Below are positions 1-8,498 of a DNA stretch of 64,000 nt, piece by piece. The notes below the pieces were generated by a model that did not search any database, had not been told where the DNA came from, and saw only the letters and a program-made list of their open reading frames with translations. Both the position numbers and the translations under genes were made by a program. This stretch comes from RPQJ01 sp963754535. GTDB taxonomy: Bacteria > Pseudomonadota > Gammaproteobacteria > Steroidobacterales > Steroidobacteraceae. Position 1 is the stretch's first letter. Each line of letters opens with the position of its first letter. Location of the stretch: assembly GCA_963754535.1 (NCBI GenBank), contig CAVWGG010000011.1:1-64000 (forward strand). The letters run 5' to 3'.

Positions 1-18
1 CCAAACCAGGAACACGCA

Positions 19-711
19 GTGCACAGCAGCACCTCCATTGGCCGACCCGTCCGCAGCGCGGCCGTCGCGACGATGCTCTACCTTGCCGGAGCGGCGTTGT
101 TTGCCGGGTTTGCCCAGGCTAAGACCACGATCAAGGGCGAGTGGGCCGAGGGGGCGCCACGCAAGCAGTCGTTCACCCGGGTGCTGGTCGTCGGAGTCAG
201 CCCGAACGTCAACCAGCGTTGCGCGTTCGAGTTCTTCATGGCGTCGCGACTCAAGAGCGAGTCCGTCCAGGCCATCCGCAGCTGCGACGCGGTCAAGGAA
301 AAAACGCCGCTGACCCTCGAGAGCATCGAGCAGGCTGTCGCAGCAGCCCAGGCCGACGCCGTGCTGGCGACACGCCTCGTTTCCCGTGCCGTTGAATCGA
401 AGGAAGGCGGCAGCCGGGACACCCGCGGCAACGCGTCGTACAAGGCCACGGACGCAGGATTCGCGACCGGGTACGGGTACTACGGCGTCTATGGCGTCCC
501 GGTGATCTATGGTGAGTTCGCGACGGAGCCCGCATTCTCGATTGCCGAGGGCGAAGCCCAGGTTTCGTCGAGCTTCTACCAGACGCGGGACAAGGCCCTG
601 GTCTATACGCTGCAGACGCACGCCCGCAAACTCGAGTCCAGCGATGCAGCCCTGCAGGAAATTGCCGCCGCGATCGCAGTCAAGCTGCGCAAGGAAGGAT
701 TGACCCGCTAG
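19..711 (+). CDS. Putative secreted protein of unknown function
   Basis: A 230-residue protein that I do not recognise. The N-terminus looks like a signal peptide: basic residues near 9-12, a hydrophobic core at about 20-31 and AQA at 32-34 as a likely cleavage motif, so the product is probably periplasmic. The mature part has a short hydrophobic strand VLVVGVSPN (about 55-63), a helical middle, a Gly/Tyr-rich loop near 150-165 and a basic C-terminal helix. There is no lipobox Cys. The GTG start at 19 has AGGA at 8-11 with 7-base spacing; ATG at 73 would also leave a short signal peptide but has no visible ribosome binding site. It converges on dapC, 16 bases away, and its stop codon lies inside the palindrome CCCGCTAGCGGG (704-715). 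Confidence 0.7.
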   Translation: MHSSTSIGRPVRSAAVATMLYLAGAALFAGFAQAKTTIKGEWAEGAPRKQSFTRVLVVGVSPNVNQRCAFEFFMASRLKSESVQAIRSCDAVKEKTPLTLESIEQAVAAAQADAVLATRLVSRAVESKEGGSRDTRGNASYKATDAGFATGYGYYGVYGVPVIYGEFATEPAFSIAEGEAQVSSSFYQTRDKALVYTLQTHARKLESSDAALQEIAAAIAVKLRKEGLTR

Positions 712-727
712 CGGGCCGTCGCGGGGG

Positions 728-1951
728 TCAGCGGCAGGATTCGCGTGCGAATATGGCGATGCGGCGCGCCGCTTCGTCGCAGTCCTCGATGCTGGCAACG
801 AGCGAAATCCGAATGCGGCCAAGTCCCGGATTTCCAGTTTCGGTATCGCGCGCGAGGTAGCGTCCGGGCAGCACCGTCACGTGCTGTTGCGCGAACAGTC
901 CGCGCGTGAAGGCCTGGTCGTCCGCCAGCCGCGGCCAGAGGTAGAAGCCTCCCGCGGGAATCGCAATGTCCTGCTGCAGTGCGTCCGCAACGACTGGCGT
1001 CACGCGCGCGAATTTCTCGCGGTACAGCCGGCGGTTTTCCACGACGTGCGCCTCGTCGTTCCAGGCCGGGAGGCTGGCGAGCTGCGTGTGCACGGGGACC
1101 GCGCAACCGTGGTACGTGCGATAGAGCCGGTAGCGCGCCAGCAACCGCGCGTCGCCCGCGACGAACCCGGAACGAAGCCCCGGCACGCTCGAGCGCTTCG
1201 ACAGGCTGTGGAACACGGCGCAGCGTTCGAAGGTCGTGTTGCCCGCGCGGAACGCGGCCTGCAGCAGGCCGGTGGGCGGCGACGCTTCGTCGAAATACAG
1301 TTCCGAGTAGCACTCGTCCGATGCAATCACGAAGCCATGTCGGACAGACAGCTCCAGCGCGCGCCGCAGGTACGCGTCCGGCATCACGGCGCCCGTCGGG
1401 TTGCCGGGCGTGCAGAGGAACAGCACCTGGCAGCGATTCCACGTCGCCGCATCGACCGCATCGAGATCGGGCAGGTAGGCGTTCGATTCGGTGCAGTTGA
1501 GGAAACGCGGTTCGGCGCCGGCGAGCAGGGCTGCGCCTTCGTAGATCTGATAGAACGGATTCGGCATCAGCACGAGCGGGCGCGAGCCCCGCGCCGCGGA
1601 CTCGGCATCGACTGCGGCCTGCACAAATGAAAAAAGCGCCTCGCGCGTGCCGTTGACGGGCAACACCATGTCATCCGCGCGCACGGCTTGCGCAGGCAGG
1701 TGGAACCGCCGTTCGAGCCAGCGCGCGATCGCTTCGCGCAGTTGCGGCAGGCCGAGCGCCACCGGGTAACTGCCCAGCGACTGGTCGAGTGCGCGGACCA
1801 GTGCCTCGCCGATGAAGGCCGGGGGTGCGTGCCTGGGCTCGCCGATCGACAGCGGGATGTGGCGCAGCGTAACCGGCGGGACCGCGCCCGCAAGCAGCGC
1901 GCGCAGTTGCTCGAACGGGTACGGCTGCAGCAGGTCGAGGCGGGGATTCAC
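728..1951 (-). CDS. dapC: Succinyldiaminopimelate aminotransferase
   Basis: A PLP-dependent class I/II aminotransferase of 407 residues. It is assigned to transfer of an amino group from glutamate to N-succinyl-2-amino-6-ketopimelate in the lysine/diaminopimelate pathway. Visible motifs are TPGNPTG (181-187), SDECYSELYF (211-220) and the PLP-binding lysine in SLSKRS (K252). It starts with GTG, 27 bases after the glnD stop. The leftward order map-glnD-dapC is a common proteobacterial arrangement, often followed by dapD, which would lie outside the window. The fold family is certain; the substrate rests on similarity to DapC and on this context. Confidence 0.9.
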   Translation of the reverse strand: MNPRLDLLQPYPFEQLRALLAGAVPPVTLRHIPLSIGEPRHAPPAFIGEALVRALDQSLGSYPVALGLPQLREAIARWLERRFHLPAQAVRADDMVLPVNGTREALFSFVQAAVDAESAARGSRPLVLMPNPFYQIYEGAALLAGAEPRFLNCTESNAYLPDLDAVDAATWNRCQVLFLCTPGNPTGAVMPDAYLRRALELSVRHGFVIASDECYSELYFDEASPPTGLLQAAFRAGNTTFERCAVFHSLSKRSSVPGLRSGFVAGDARLLARYRLYRTYHGCAVPVHTQLASLPAWNDEAHVVENRRLYREKFARVTPVVADALQQDIAIPAGGFYLWPRLADDQAFTRGLFAQQHVTVLPGRYLARDTETGNPGLGRIRISLVASIEDCDEAARRIAIFARESCR

Positions 1952-1978
1952 TCGGGTAGCTTCCAGCGTTCGATCAGG

Positions 1979-4696
1979 TCACGCCGGACGCTGTGCCTGG
2001 TCGCGCCGGTCGAGTGCCTGCCCGATGCTGTCACGCAGGCGATCGCAGGCTGCTGCCGTCAGCGGTCCGCCTTGCGCATCAGTGATGTAGAAAACGTCCT
2101 CGGCGCGTTCGCCGATGGTCATGATCTTGGCGGTGTTGACGTCGATCTGCTCGGCGAGGAACACCTTGCCGATCTCGGACAGCAGGCCCGGCCGGTCGCC
2201 CGCGATGATCTCGAGCACCGTGCGGTTCTGCAGCGGATCCTCGGCAAAAGTGATCTGCGTCGGCGTCGTGAACATGCGCACCTGGCGCGGCGCGCGGCGT
2301 GTCACCACGGGCAGGTCGATCGCGGCGCTCAGCAGCGCGCGGCGCAACTGCTGCTCGATCTGGTGGGCGCGATGCCGGTCGGCGATCGGCAGGCCCGTGT
2401 CCTCGAGCACCAGGTAGGTATCGATGCCCAGTCCGCCGTCGAGCGGCGTGATGCGTGCATCGACGATGTTGAGTCCCATCTGGTCGAGCAGGGCGGTCGT
2501 GCGGGCGAAGTTCTCCTGCCGATGCGGGCCGCAGGTAAGCACCGCGTTGCCGCCGCGCTCGACGGCCGTGCGCACGGCCACGAGCAGCGAGACGTCCTCG
2601 GGATCGGTGTCGGCGAGCAGCTTCGTGTGCCACGCGATTTCGGCCGGGGTGTAGCGCAGGAAGTAGATGTCGTTCATGCGCGCCCAGATCGACGCGGCAC
2701 GCTCGGGTTTCACGCTTTCGTGCGTCAGCAGCTCGAGTGCCTTCGCCTTGGTCTCGGCCACGAGTTCGACACGGTCGACCGGCGACTCGATGCCGCGCCG
2801 CAATGCGCGGCGCACGCGCTCGTAGAAGTCGTGGAACAGCGAGGCCTTCCACGAGTTCCAGAGCTTCGGGTTGGTGCCGCGCACGTCGGCGACGGTCAAC
2901 AGGTACAGGTAATCGAGATGCGTCTGGTCGCCGACGGTCCGTGCGAAATCCTGGATGACCTTCGGATCGGAGATGTCCTTCTTCTGCGCCGTCACCGAGA
3001 ACAGCAGGTGATTGCGCACCAGCCACGACACCAGGCGCGCGTCGTAACGCGTGAGACCCTGCTCGAGGCAGAACGCCTCGGCATCGACGGAACCGAGGTC
3101 GGAGTGGTCGCCGCCGCGGCCCTTGGCGATGTCGTGAAACAGCGCGGCGAGGTACGCGAGTTCCGGCCGTTGCAGCGTGGCAAACAGCCGCGACATCTCG
3201 GGCAGCTCGTGCTCGAAGCGTGGCAGCGCCATGCGGCGCAGGTTGCGCAGCACGAAGAGGATGTGTGCGTCGACCGTGTAGGCGTGGAACAGGTCGTACT
3301 GCATGCGGCCGACGACCCGGCCGAACGCGGGAATGTAGCGGCCGAGCACGCCGTACAGGTTCATGCGACGCAGTTCGTGCGTGACGCCGGCCGGTGCGCG
3401 CAGCAGTTCGAGGAACAGTCGGTGGTGCCGCGGGTTCTGGCGGAACTCTTCGTCTATCAGCCACAGGTGCCGGCCGAGCAGGCGTATGGTCGTGGCGCGC
3501 ACGCCGCGGACGTCCGGATTTTCCTGCATCAGCCGGAACAGCTCGAGGATCGCCGACGGGTTGCGGACGAACGTGTCGTCGCTCGTCACCTCCAGGTAAT
3601 CATTGCGGACCTGGAAGCGTGCATTGAGCGGGACGATGGTGTTCTCGCCCTCGTTCAGGATCGCCTCGCGAAACAGCTGCAGCAGCATTTCGTTGAGCAG
3701 GCTGACGTCCATGACGGTGCGGTAATACCGCTGCATGAACTGCTCGACGGCCAGCGTGTAGGTTGCGTCTTCGTAGCCGAACTGCTTGGCGATGCGGATC
3801 TGGTGATCGAACAGCAGCCGGTCTTCGCGCCGGCCCGTGATCGTGTGCAGCGCGAAACGCACCTTCCAGAGGAACGCCTGCGCCTGCCGCAGCTTGCGCA
3901 GCTCGCCGGCCGTGAGAAAGCCATGGCCGATCAATTCGTCGAGCGTCTCGGCGCCGAAGTGGCGCTTCGCGACCCAGCCGATCGTCTGGATGTCGCGCAG
4001 GCCGCCCGGGCTCGCCTTCACGTTCGGCTCGAGGTTGTAGCCGGTGTCGTGGTAGCGGTGATGACGCGACTGCTGCTCCGCGACCTTTGCCTCGAAGAAC
4101 GCCTTCGACGACCACACCTTGTCCTGCGCGAGCGCGCGGCGCATCGACTGGAACAGGTGGTCCGGTCCGGACAGCAGGCGTGCCTCGATGAAAGTGGTGG
4201 CCACGCTGACATCTGCGGCGCTCTCGCGCTGGCAGTCGTCGATCGTGCGCACCGAGTGACCGACCTCGAGCCCGATGTCCCACAGGAACGTGAGAAAGCG
4301 CTCGATGCCGGCTTCGGCTTCGACGACTTCGCTCTTCGGCAGCAGGATCAGGACGTCGATGTCGGAGCAGGGGTGCAGTTCGCCGCGGCCGTAGCCGCCC
4401 ACGGCGATCAGGTTCACTTCGTTGGCGTGCGCACCGACGTGCAGTTGCCAGGCGCTGCGCAGCACGATGTCGACCATGCGCGCGCGATCGCGCACGAGGC
4501 CTTCCACCGGTTCGTCCTCGGCAAACCGTGCCTTGAGGCTCACATCGCCATCCGCCAGTGCCTTGCGGAACGCAGCGACCGTATCGCCCGTGGCTTCCAG
4601 CGCAGTGGGCAGCGAGGCCAGGAAGGCCCACGGAGCCGGTATGAACGGGATCGGCCCCGTGTCGAGGTCGTCGCGCGGTGCCAGCGGCGTGCTCAC
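1979..4696 (-). CDS. glnD: [Protein-PII] uridylyltransferase / uridylyl-removing enzyme
   Basis: Bifunctional nitrogen sensor of 905 residues that uridylylates PII when nitrogen is scarce and removes UMP when glutamine is abundant. The nucleotidyltransferase motif GGYGRGEL...SDID lies at about 100-114, an HD phosphohydrolase motif (HDIAKGRGGDHSDLG) near residue 520, and two ACT domains occupy roughly the last 200 residues (GDRPGLLSEIGKVF in the second). The frame stays open upstream into map, but the start chosen is the GTG at 4696, whose GTGA overlaps the map stop and gives the usual family length of about 900. It is translationally coupled to map. Confidence 0.95.
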   Translation of the reverse strand: MSTPLAPRDDLDTGPIPFIPAPWAFLASLPTALEATGDTVAAFRKALADGDVSLKARFAEDEPVEGLVRDRARMVDIVLRSAWQLHVGAHANEVNLIAVGGYGRGELHPCSDIDVLILLPKSEVVEAEAGIERFLTFLWDIGLEVGHSVRTIDDCQRESAADVSVATTFIEARLLSGPDHLFQSMRRALAQDKVWSSKAFFEAKVAEQQSRHHRYHDTGYNLEPNVKASPGGLRDIQTIGWVAKRHFGAETLDELIGHGFLTAGELRKLRQAQAFLWKVRFALHTITGRREDRLLFDHQIRIAKQFGYEDATYTLAVEQFMQRYYRTVMDVSLLNEMLLQLFREAILNEGENTIVPLNARFQVRNDYLEVTSDDTFVRNPSAILELFRLMQENPDVRGVRATTIRLLGRHLWLIDEEFRQNPRHHRLFLELLRAPAGVTHELRRMNLYGVLGRYIPAFGRVVGRMQYDLFHAYTVDAHILFVLRNLRRMALPRFEHELPEMSRLFATLQRPELAYLAALFHDIAKGRGGDHSDLGSVDAEAFCLEQGLTRYDARLVSWLVRNHLLFSVTAQKKDISDPKVIQDFARTVGDQTHLDYLYLLTVADVRGTNPKLWNSWKASLFHDFYERVRRALRRGIESPVDRVELVAETKAKALELLTHESVKPERAASIWARMNDIYFLRYTPAEIAWHTKLLADTDPEDVSLLVAVRTAVERGGNAVLTCGPHRQENFARTTALLDQMGLNIVDARITPLDGGLGIDTYLVLEDTGLPIADRHRAHQIEQQLRRALLSAAIDLPVVTRRAPRQVRMFTTPTQITFAEDPLQNRTVLEIIAGDRPGLLSEIGKVFLAEQIDVNTAKIMTIGERAEDVFYITDAQGGPLTAAACDRLRDSIGQALDRRDQAQRPA

Positions 4697-5514
4697 GCCG
4701 GGGGCTGCTCGTTGGCGCCGAGCGTCAGGACTTCGTAGCCGGTCGGGGTCACGAGGATCGTGTGCTCCCATTGCGCCGACAGCGAATGGTCGCGCGTGAT
4801 CACCGTCCAGCCATCCGGCAGCAGGCGCACGTCGCGCCGTCCCGCGTTGACCATCGGTTCGATCGTGAACGTCATGCCGGCTTCGAGTTCGATCCCGGTG
4901 CCCGCGGTGCCGTAATGCAGCACCTGCGGGTCCTCGTGGAAACCGCGGCCGATGCCGTGGCCGCAGTATTCGCGCACGACCGAGCAATGGTTCGCTTCGA
5001 CGAACTTCTGGATCGTCGCGCCGATGTCGCCGAGGCGCGCGCCGGGCCGCACGGTGCGGATACCGAGCCACAGTGCCCGGTAGGTGAGGTCGCACAGGCG
5101 CACGGCGTGCGGCAGCGGCTTGCCGACGTGGAACATGCGGCTGGTGTCGCCGTGGAAGCCGTCCTTGATCACGGTGATGTCGACGTTGACGATGTCGCCG
5201 TGCTTGAGCTTCTTGTCGCCCGGGATGCCGTGGCAGACCACGTGGTTGACCGAGGTGCAGATCGACTTCGGGAAGCCCCGGTAGTTGAGCGGCGCTGGGA
5301 TCGCCTGCTGCTGGCCGACGATGTAGTCATGGCAGACCTGGTTCAGCTCGTCCGTGGTGATGCCTGGGACGACCTGCGGGCCGATCATGTCGAGCACGTC
5401 GGCAGCAAGGCGACCTGCGACGCGCATGGCGGCCTGGTCCGCGGGACCCTTGATCAGCACGTGCCCGGTGGCGTCCTTGGATGGGGCGGGCGCCGGGGTG
5501 GGGGAATACTGCAT
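4693..5514 (-). CDS. map: Methionine aminopeptidase, type I
   Basis: Cytosolic metalloenzyme that removes the initiator methionine from nascent proteins; 273 residues. The pita-bread metal ligands are visible as D112 and D123 (VDITVIKDGFHGD), H186 (CGHGIGRGF), E219 (TIEPM) and E250 (QWEHT), with the substrate His in VVCHGIP at H95. There is a short proline/alanine-rich N-terminal tail of about 15 residues before the catalytic domain. It is divergent from rpsB, as in E. coli, where map also lies beside rpsB. Its stop overlaps the glnD GTG start by four bases. Confidence 0.96.
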   Translation of the reverse strand: MQYSPTPAPAPSKDATGHVLIKGPADQAAMRVAGRLAADVLDMIGPQVVPGITTDELNQVCHDYIVGQQQAIPAPLNYRGFPKSICTSVNHVVCHGIPGDKKLKHGDIVNVDITVIKDGFHGDTSRMFHVGKPLPHAVRLCDLTYRALWLGIRTVRPGARLGDIGATIQKFVEANHCSVVREYCGHGIGRGFHEDPQVLHYGTAGTGIELEAGMTFTIEPMVNAGRRDVRLLPDGWTVITRDHSLSAQWEHTILVTPTGYEVLTLGANEQPPA

Positions 5515-5570
5515 TTAGAATGGATCCTGGCGCCTCCAGGTGGCCGGCAGCGGCGGAGGCGCGTAAGTAT

Positions 5571-5599
5571 TTGAAAAACCGAGGCCGCGATGGTATAAA
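5571..5599 (+). promoter_or_regulatory. Sigma-70-type promoter of rpsB-tsf
   Basis: TTGAAA (5571-5576), an exact 17-base spacer and TATAAA (5594-5599) form a strong sigma-70-like promoter facing rpsB, with expected transcription start near 5606. The -10 is followed by GCGCGGCC, a GC-rich discriminator typical of promoters under stringent control. It implies a leader of about 120 bases. A TTGACA at 5612-5617 has no partner -10 at the right distance. Confidence 0.7.
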
Positions 5600-5605
5600 G
5601 CGCGG

Positions 5606-5728
5606 CCTTTTTTGACAATCAAATCCGCACACACACCGTCACGTGTGGCTGGGTGCCCGGCAGGTCGTGAGACTTTCCTGGGTTGCCGCATGGGGTGTGT
5701 GGAGGTTTAACCCTTCAAGGAGTTTTCT
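5606..5728 (+). promoter_or_regulatory. rpsB leader, probable S2 autoregulatory region
   Basis: The approximately 120-base untranslated leader of rpsB. CACACACC (5630-5637) can pair with GGTGTGTG (5694-5701), closing a long stem over the middle of the leader, and the ribosome binding site AAGGAG (5717-5722) sits 6 bases before the ATG. In gammaproteobacteria the rpsB leader is a known binding site for S2 that represses the rpsB-tsf message. That role is inferred here from position and pairing. Confidence 0.45.
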
Positions 5729-6745
5729 ATGACCGGCATGTCCATGCGACAGATGCTGGAAGCGGGTGTTCATTTTGGACACCAGACCCGCTTCTGGAAC
5801 CCGAAGATGTCCCAATTCATCTTCGGCGAACGTAATCGAATCCACATCATCAACCTCGAGCACTCGCTGCCCCTCTACAACGAGGCTGCGGGGTTCATCC
5901 GCAACGTCGTCGCCGACGGCGGCAAGGTGCTCTTCGTGGGCACGAAGCGCTCCGCGCGCGAAGCGATCGCCCAGGAAGCGGCCCGCTGCGGCATGCCTTA
6001 CGTCAGCCACCGCTGGCTCGGCGGCATGCTCACCAACTTCAAGACGATCAAGCAGTCGATCCGCCGCCTCGCCGAAATCGACGAGATGCAGGCGAACGGC
6101 ACGCTCGACCAGCGCAGCAAGCGCGAAGCGCAGATGGTGCGCCGCGAGCGCGAGAAGCTCGACCGCAGCCTCGGCGGCATCAAGGACATGGAAGGCATCC
6201 CGGACGTGATGTTCGTGATCGACGTCGGTCACGAGAAGATCGCGATCCACGAGGCGCAGAAGCTCGGCATTCCCGTCGTCGCCGTAGTCGACACGAACTG
6301 CTCGCCGGAAGGCATCAGCTACGTGATCCCGGGCAACGACGACGCCATGCGCGCGATCCAGTTGTACGCGTCGGGCATCGCCGACGCCGTCATCGAGGGC
6401 CGTTCGACGGTCGTCGAAATGCAGGTCGGTGAGGACGAGTTCGTCGAACTCGACGAGGAAGGCAAGCCGCGCGCACGCACGGGCGCGCCGAAGCCGGCCC
6501 GCAAGGCCCCGGCCCGCAAGAAGACCGCCGCCGGTCCCAAGCGCAAGCCGACCGACGACACCGCGGCCGCCGAGCAGCGCGCCGAAGAACTCGTCGAGGC
6601 CGATCCGGAAGAGAGCGCCGAGGCCTTCATGGCCCGTCGCGAGGCTGCCCGCAAGGCGAAGCCGGCCGCCGCGGCTGCACCCGCTGCCGCAGCTGCTGCT
6701 CCCGTTGCCGAAGCCGCTGCCCCGACCCCGACCGAAGGCGCCTGA
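5729..6745 (+). CDS. rpsB: 30S ribosomal protein S2, with long C-terminal extension
   Basis: Ribosomal protein S2 of the small subunit, needed for binding S1. The first 228 residues or so are a standard S2 domain (MRQMLEAGVHFGHQTRFWNP at the start, SHRWLGGMLTNF, VDTNCSPEG). The protein then continues for about 110 residues beyond the usual length of about 240, as a low-complexity tail rich in Ala, Lys, Arg, Glu and Pro (KPARKAPARKK, then AAAAAPAAAAAAP). Base composition and frame are continuous, so the tail looks genuine. A strong promoter and AAGGAG precede it. tsf follows after two bases. Confidence 0.97.
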   Translation: MTGMSMRQMLEAGVHFGHQTRFWNPKMSQFIFGERNRIHIINLEHSLPLYNEAAGFIRNVVADGGKVLFVGTKRSAREAIAQEAARCGMPYVSHRWLGGMLTNFKTIKQSIRRLAEIDEMQANGTLDQRSKREAQMVRREREKLDRSLGGIKDMEGIPDVMFVIDVGHEKIAIHEAQKLGIPVVAVVDTNCSPEGISYVIPGNDDAMRAIQLYASGIADAVIEGRSTVVEMQVGEDEFVELDEEGKPRARTGAPKPARKAPARKKTAAGPKRKPTDDTAAAEQRAEELVEADPEESAEAFMARREAARKAKPAAAAAPAAAAAAPVAEAAAPTPTEGA

Positions 6746-6747
6746 TC

Positions 6748-7638
6748 ATGGCCGTTACCGCAGAAGCAGTGAAGGCGCTGCGTGAGCGCACGGGCGCCGG
6801 CATGATGGAGTGCAAGAAGGCGCTGGTCGAAACCAACGGCGACCTCGAAGCCGCCGCCGAGATCATGCGCAAGTCGGGTCTGGCGAAGGCGGACAAGAAG
6901 GCCGGTCGCGTGGCCGCCGAAGGTGTCGTCGTCGTCGAGCGTTCGGCCGACGGCAGGCAGGCCGCGGTCGTCGAGGTCAACTCGGAAACGGACTTCGTCG
7001 CGCGTGAGAAGGACTTCCAGGGCTTTGCCGCCGAGGTCGCCAAGGCTGCGCTCGCTGCCCAGCCGGCCGACCTCGATGCGCTGCTCGCCACGAAGCTCGC
7101 CTCGGGCAAGACGGTCGAAGAAACCCGCCGTGAACTGATCGCCCGCATCGGCGAGAACATCGGCGTGCGTCGCTTCGAGATCATCAAGTCGGACGCTCCG
7201 CTCTCCACCTACAGCCACGGCACCCGCATCGGCGTGATCGTTGCGCTGCACGGTGGCGACGACGCGCTCGGCCGTGACCTGGCGATGCACATCGCTGCGA
7301 TCAACCCGATGTACCTGTCGGCGGACGACGTGCCGGCCGACCAGGTTGCCAAGGAAAAGGAAATCTTCGTCGCGCAGGTCGCCCAGGACCCGAAGACTGT
7401 CGGCAAGCCGGCGGAAATCGTGGCCAAGATGGTCGACGGCAAGATCCGCAAGTTCCTTGGTGAAATCACGCTGCTCGGCCAGCCGTTCGTGAAGGACGAC
7501 AAGCAGGCGGTCGGCGATGTCCTGAAGAAGGCCAACGCCAGGGTCACTCGCTTCGTGCGCTTCGAAGTCGGCGCCGGCATCGAGAAAAAGCAGGAAAACT
7601 TCGCCGAGGAAGTGGCTGCTGCAGTTCGGGGCTCCTGA
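6748..7638 (+). CDS. tsf: Translation elongation factor Ts
   Basis: Guanine nucleotide exchange factor that recycles EF-Tu-GDP; 296 residues. The N-terminal UBA-like domain with LRERTGAGMMECKKAL, the SETDFVAR signature (near 75-82) and the dimerisation region are all present. It is co-transcribed with rpsB, two bases downstream, as in nearly all bacteria. A GC-rich hairpin follows the stop and probably reduces read-through into pyrH. Confidence 0.97.
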   Translation: MAVTAEAVKALRERTGAGMMECKKALVETNGDLEAAAEIMRKSGLAKADKKAGRVAAEGVVVVERSADGRQAAVVEVNSETDFVAREKDFQGFAAEVAKAALAAQPADLDALLATKLASGKTVEETRRELIARIGENIGVRRFEIIKSDAPLSTYSHGTRIGVIVALHGGDDALGRDLAMHIAAINPMYLSADDVPADQVAKEKEIFVAQVAQDPKTVGKPAEIVAKMVDGKIRKFLGEITLLGQPFVKDDKQAVGDVLKKANARVTRFVRFEVGAGIEKKQENFAEEVAAAVRGS

Positions 7639-7671
7639 GTCCCGGGTCCGCCCGGTGATTTAGACCTACCC

Positions 7672-7695
7672 GGAACCCCGCGCAAGCGGGGTTCC
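7672..7695 (+). terminator. Perfect hairpin after tsf (attenuator/terminator)
   Basis: GGAACCCCGC (7672-7681), GCAA tetraloop, GCGGGGTTCC (7686-7695): a perfect 10-bp stem with a GNRA loop. It is followed only by TTATAAT, not a true T-run, so termination is likely partial, or the stem protects the 3' end of the rpsB-tsf message. Confidence 0.55.
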
Positions 7696-7696
7696 T

Positions 7697-7702
7697 TATA
7701 AT
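7697..7702 (+). promoter_or_regulatory. Possible -10 element for pyrH
   Basis: A perfect TATAAT lies immediately after the tsf hairpin and 34 bases before the pyrH ATG. No good -35 is found at 16-18 bases upstream, where the hairpin stem lies, so this is a weak call. Confidence 0.35.
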
Positions 7703-7735
7703 GGCGCCCTGCAAATGGGCCGCTGGCGAGGGACG

Positions 7736-8467
7736 ATGGAACCGAAAGCCGATACTCAACCGCGCAACCGCCGCATCCTCGTCAAGCTGTCGGGCGAGGC
7801 CCTGATGGGCGACTCCGACTACGGCATCGACCCGGCCTTTCTCCGTCGTCTCGCCACCGAAATCCGCAGCGTCCAGGAAACGGGCACCGAAATCGGCGTG
7901 GTCGTGGGTGGCGGCAACCTGTTCCGCGGCGCTGGCCTCGCGCGTGCCGGCATGGACCGCGTCACCGGCGACCACATGGGGATGCTGGCCACGGTCATGA
8001 ATTCGCTCGCCCTGCAGGACGCGCTCGAATCCATGAACGTGGCCACCCGCGTCATGTCGGCCGTTCGCATCAACCAGGTGTGCGAGGACTACATCCGTCG
8101 CCGCGCCGTGCGCCACCTCGAGAAGGGGCGCGTGATCATTTTCGCCGCCGGCACGGGCAACCCGTTCTTCACGACCGACACGGCCGCGAGCCTGCGCGCC
8201 ATCGAGATCGAGGCCGACCTGCTGCTGAAGGCCACCAAGGTGGACGGGATCTACGATTCCGACCCGATGCTGAACCCATCGGCAAAGCGGTACGATCGCC
8301 TGACGTACGACCAGGTGCTCGACCAGCGGCTCAACGTGATGGACCAGACGTCGATCGTGCTGTGCCGCGACCACCACCTGCCGCTGCGTGTGTTCAACCT
8401 GAACGATCCGGGTGCCCTCGTGCGTGCTGCCACTGGCAGCGACGTGGGCACGCTGGTCACGAACTGA
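7736..8467 (+). CDS. pyrH: UMP kinase
   Basis: Amino-acid-kinase-fold enzyme that phosphorylates UMP to UDP; 243 residues from the chosen start. Visible motifs are KLSGEALMG near the N-terminus, VVVGGGNLFRG, and GTGNPFFTTDTAA in the nucleotide-binding region. The frame is open to an ATG at 7715, but the ATG at 7736 gives the usual length and has GAGGGA (7728-7733) just upstream, although closely spaced. It stands between tsf and frr as in E. coli. Confidence 0.95.
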   Translation: MEPKADTQPRNRRILVKLSGEALMGDSDYGIDPAFLRRLATEIRSVQETGTEIGVVVGGGNLFRGAGLARAGMDRVTGDHMGMLATVMNSLALQDALESMNVATRVMSAVRINQVCEDYIRRRAVRHLEKGRVIIFAAGTGNPFFTTDTAASLRAIEIEADLLLKATKVDGIYDSDPMLNPSAKRYDRLTYDQVLDQRLNVMDQTSIVLCRDHHLPLRVFNLNDPGALVRAATGSDVGTLVTN

Positions 8468-8498
8468 GACGGCCTGAGCCGTTCGACCGGGAGATTCC

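Noticed and set aside
1688..4738. Very long open frame (about 1016 codons) on the plus strand opposite glnD
   Set aside because: It mirrors the codon structure of glnD on the other strand, has no recognisable domain and is a normal result of high G+C.
5612..5640. TTGACA at 5612-5617 as the rpsB -35
   Set aside because: No -10 at 16-18 bases downstream; the TTGAAA/TATAAA pair upstream has exact spacing.
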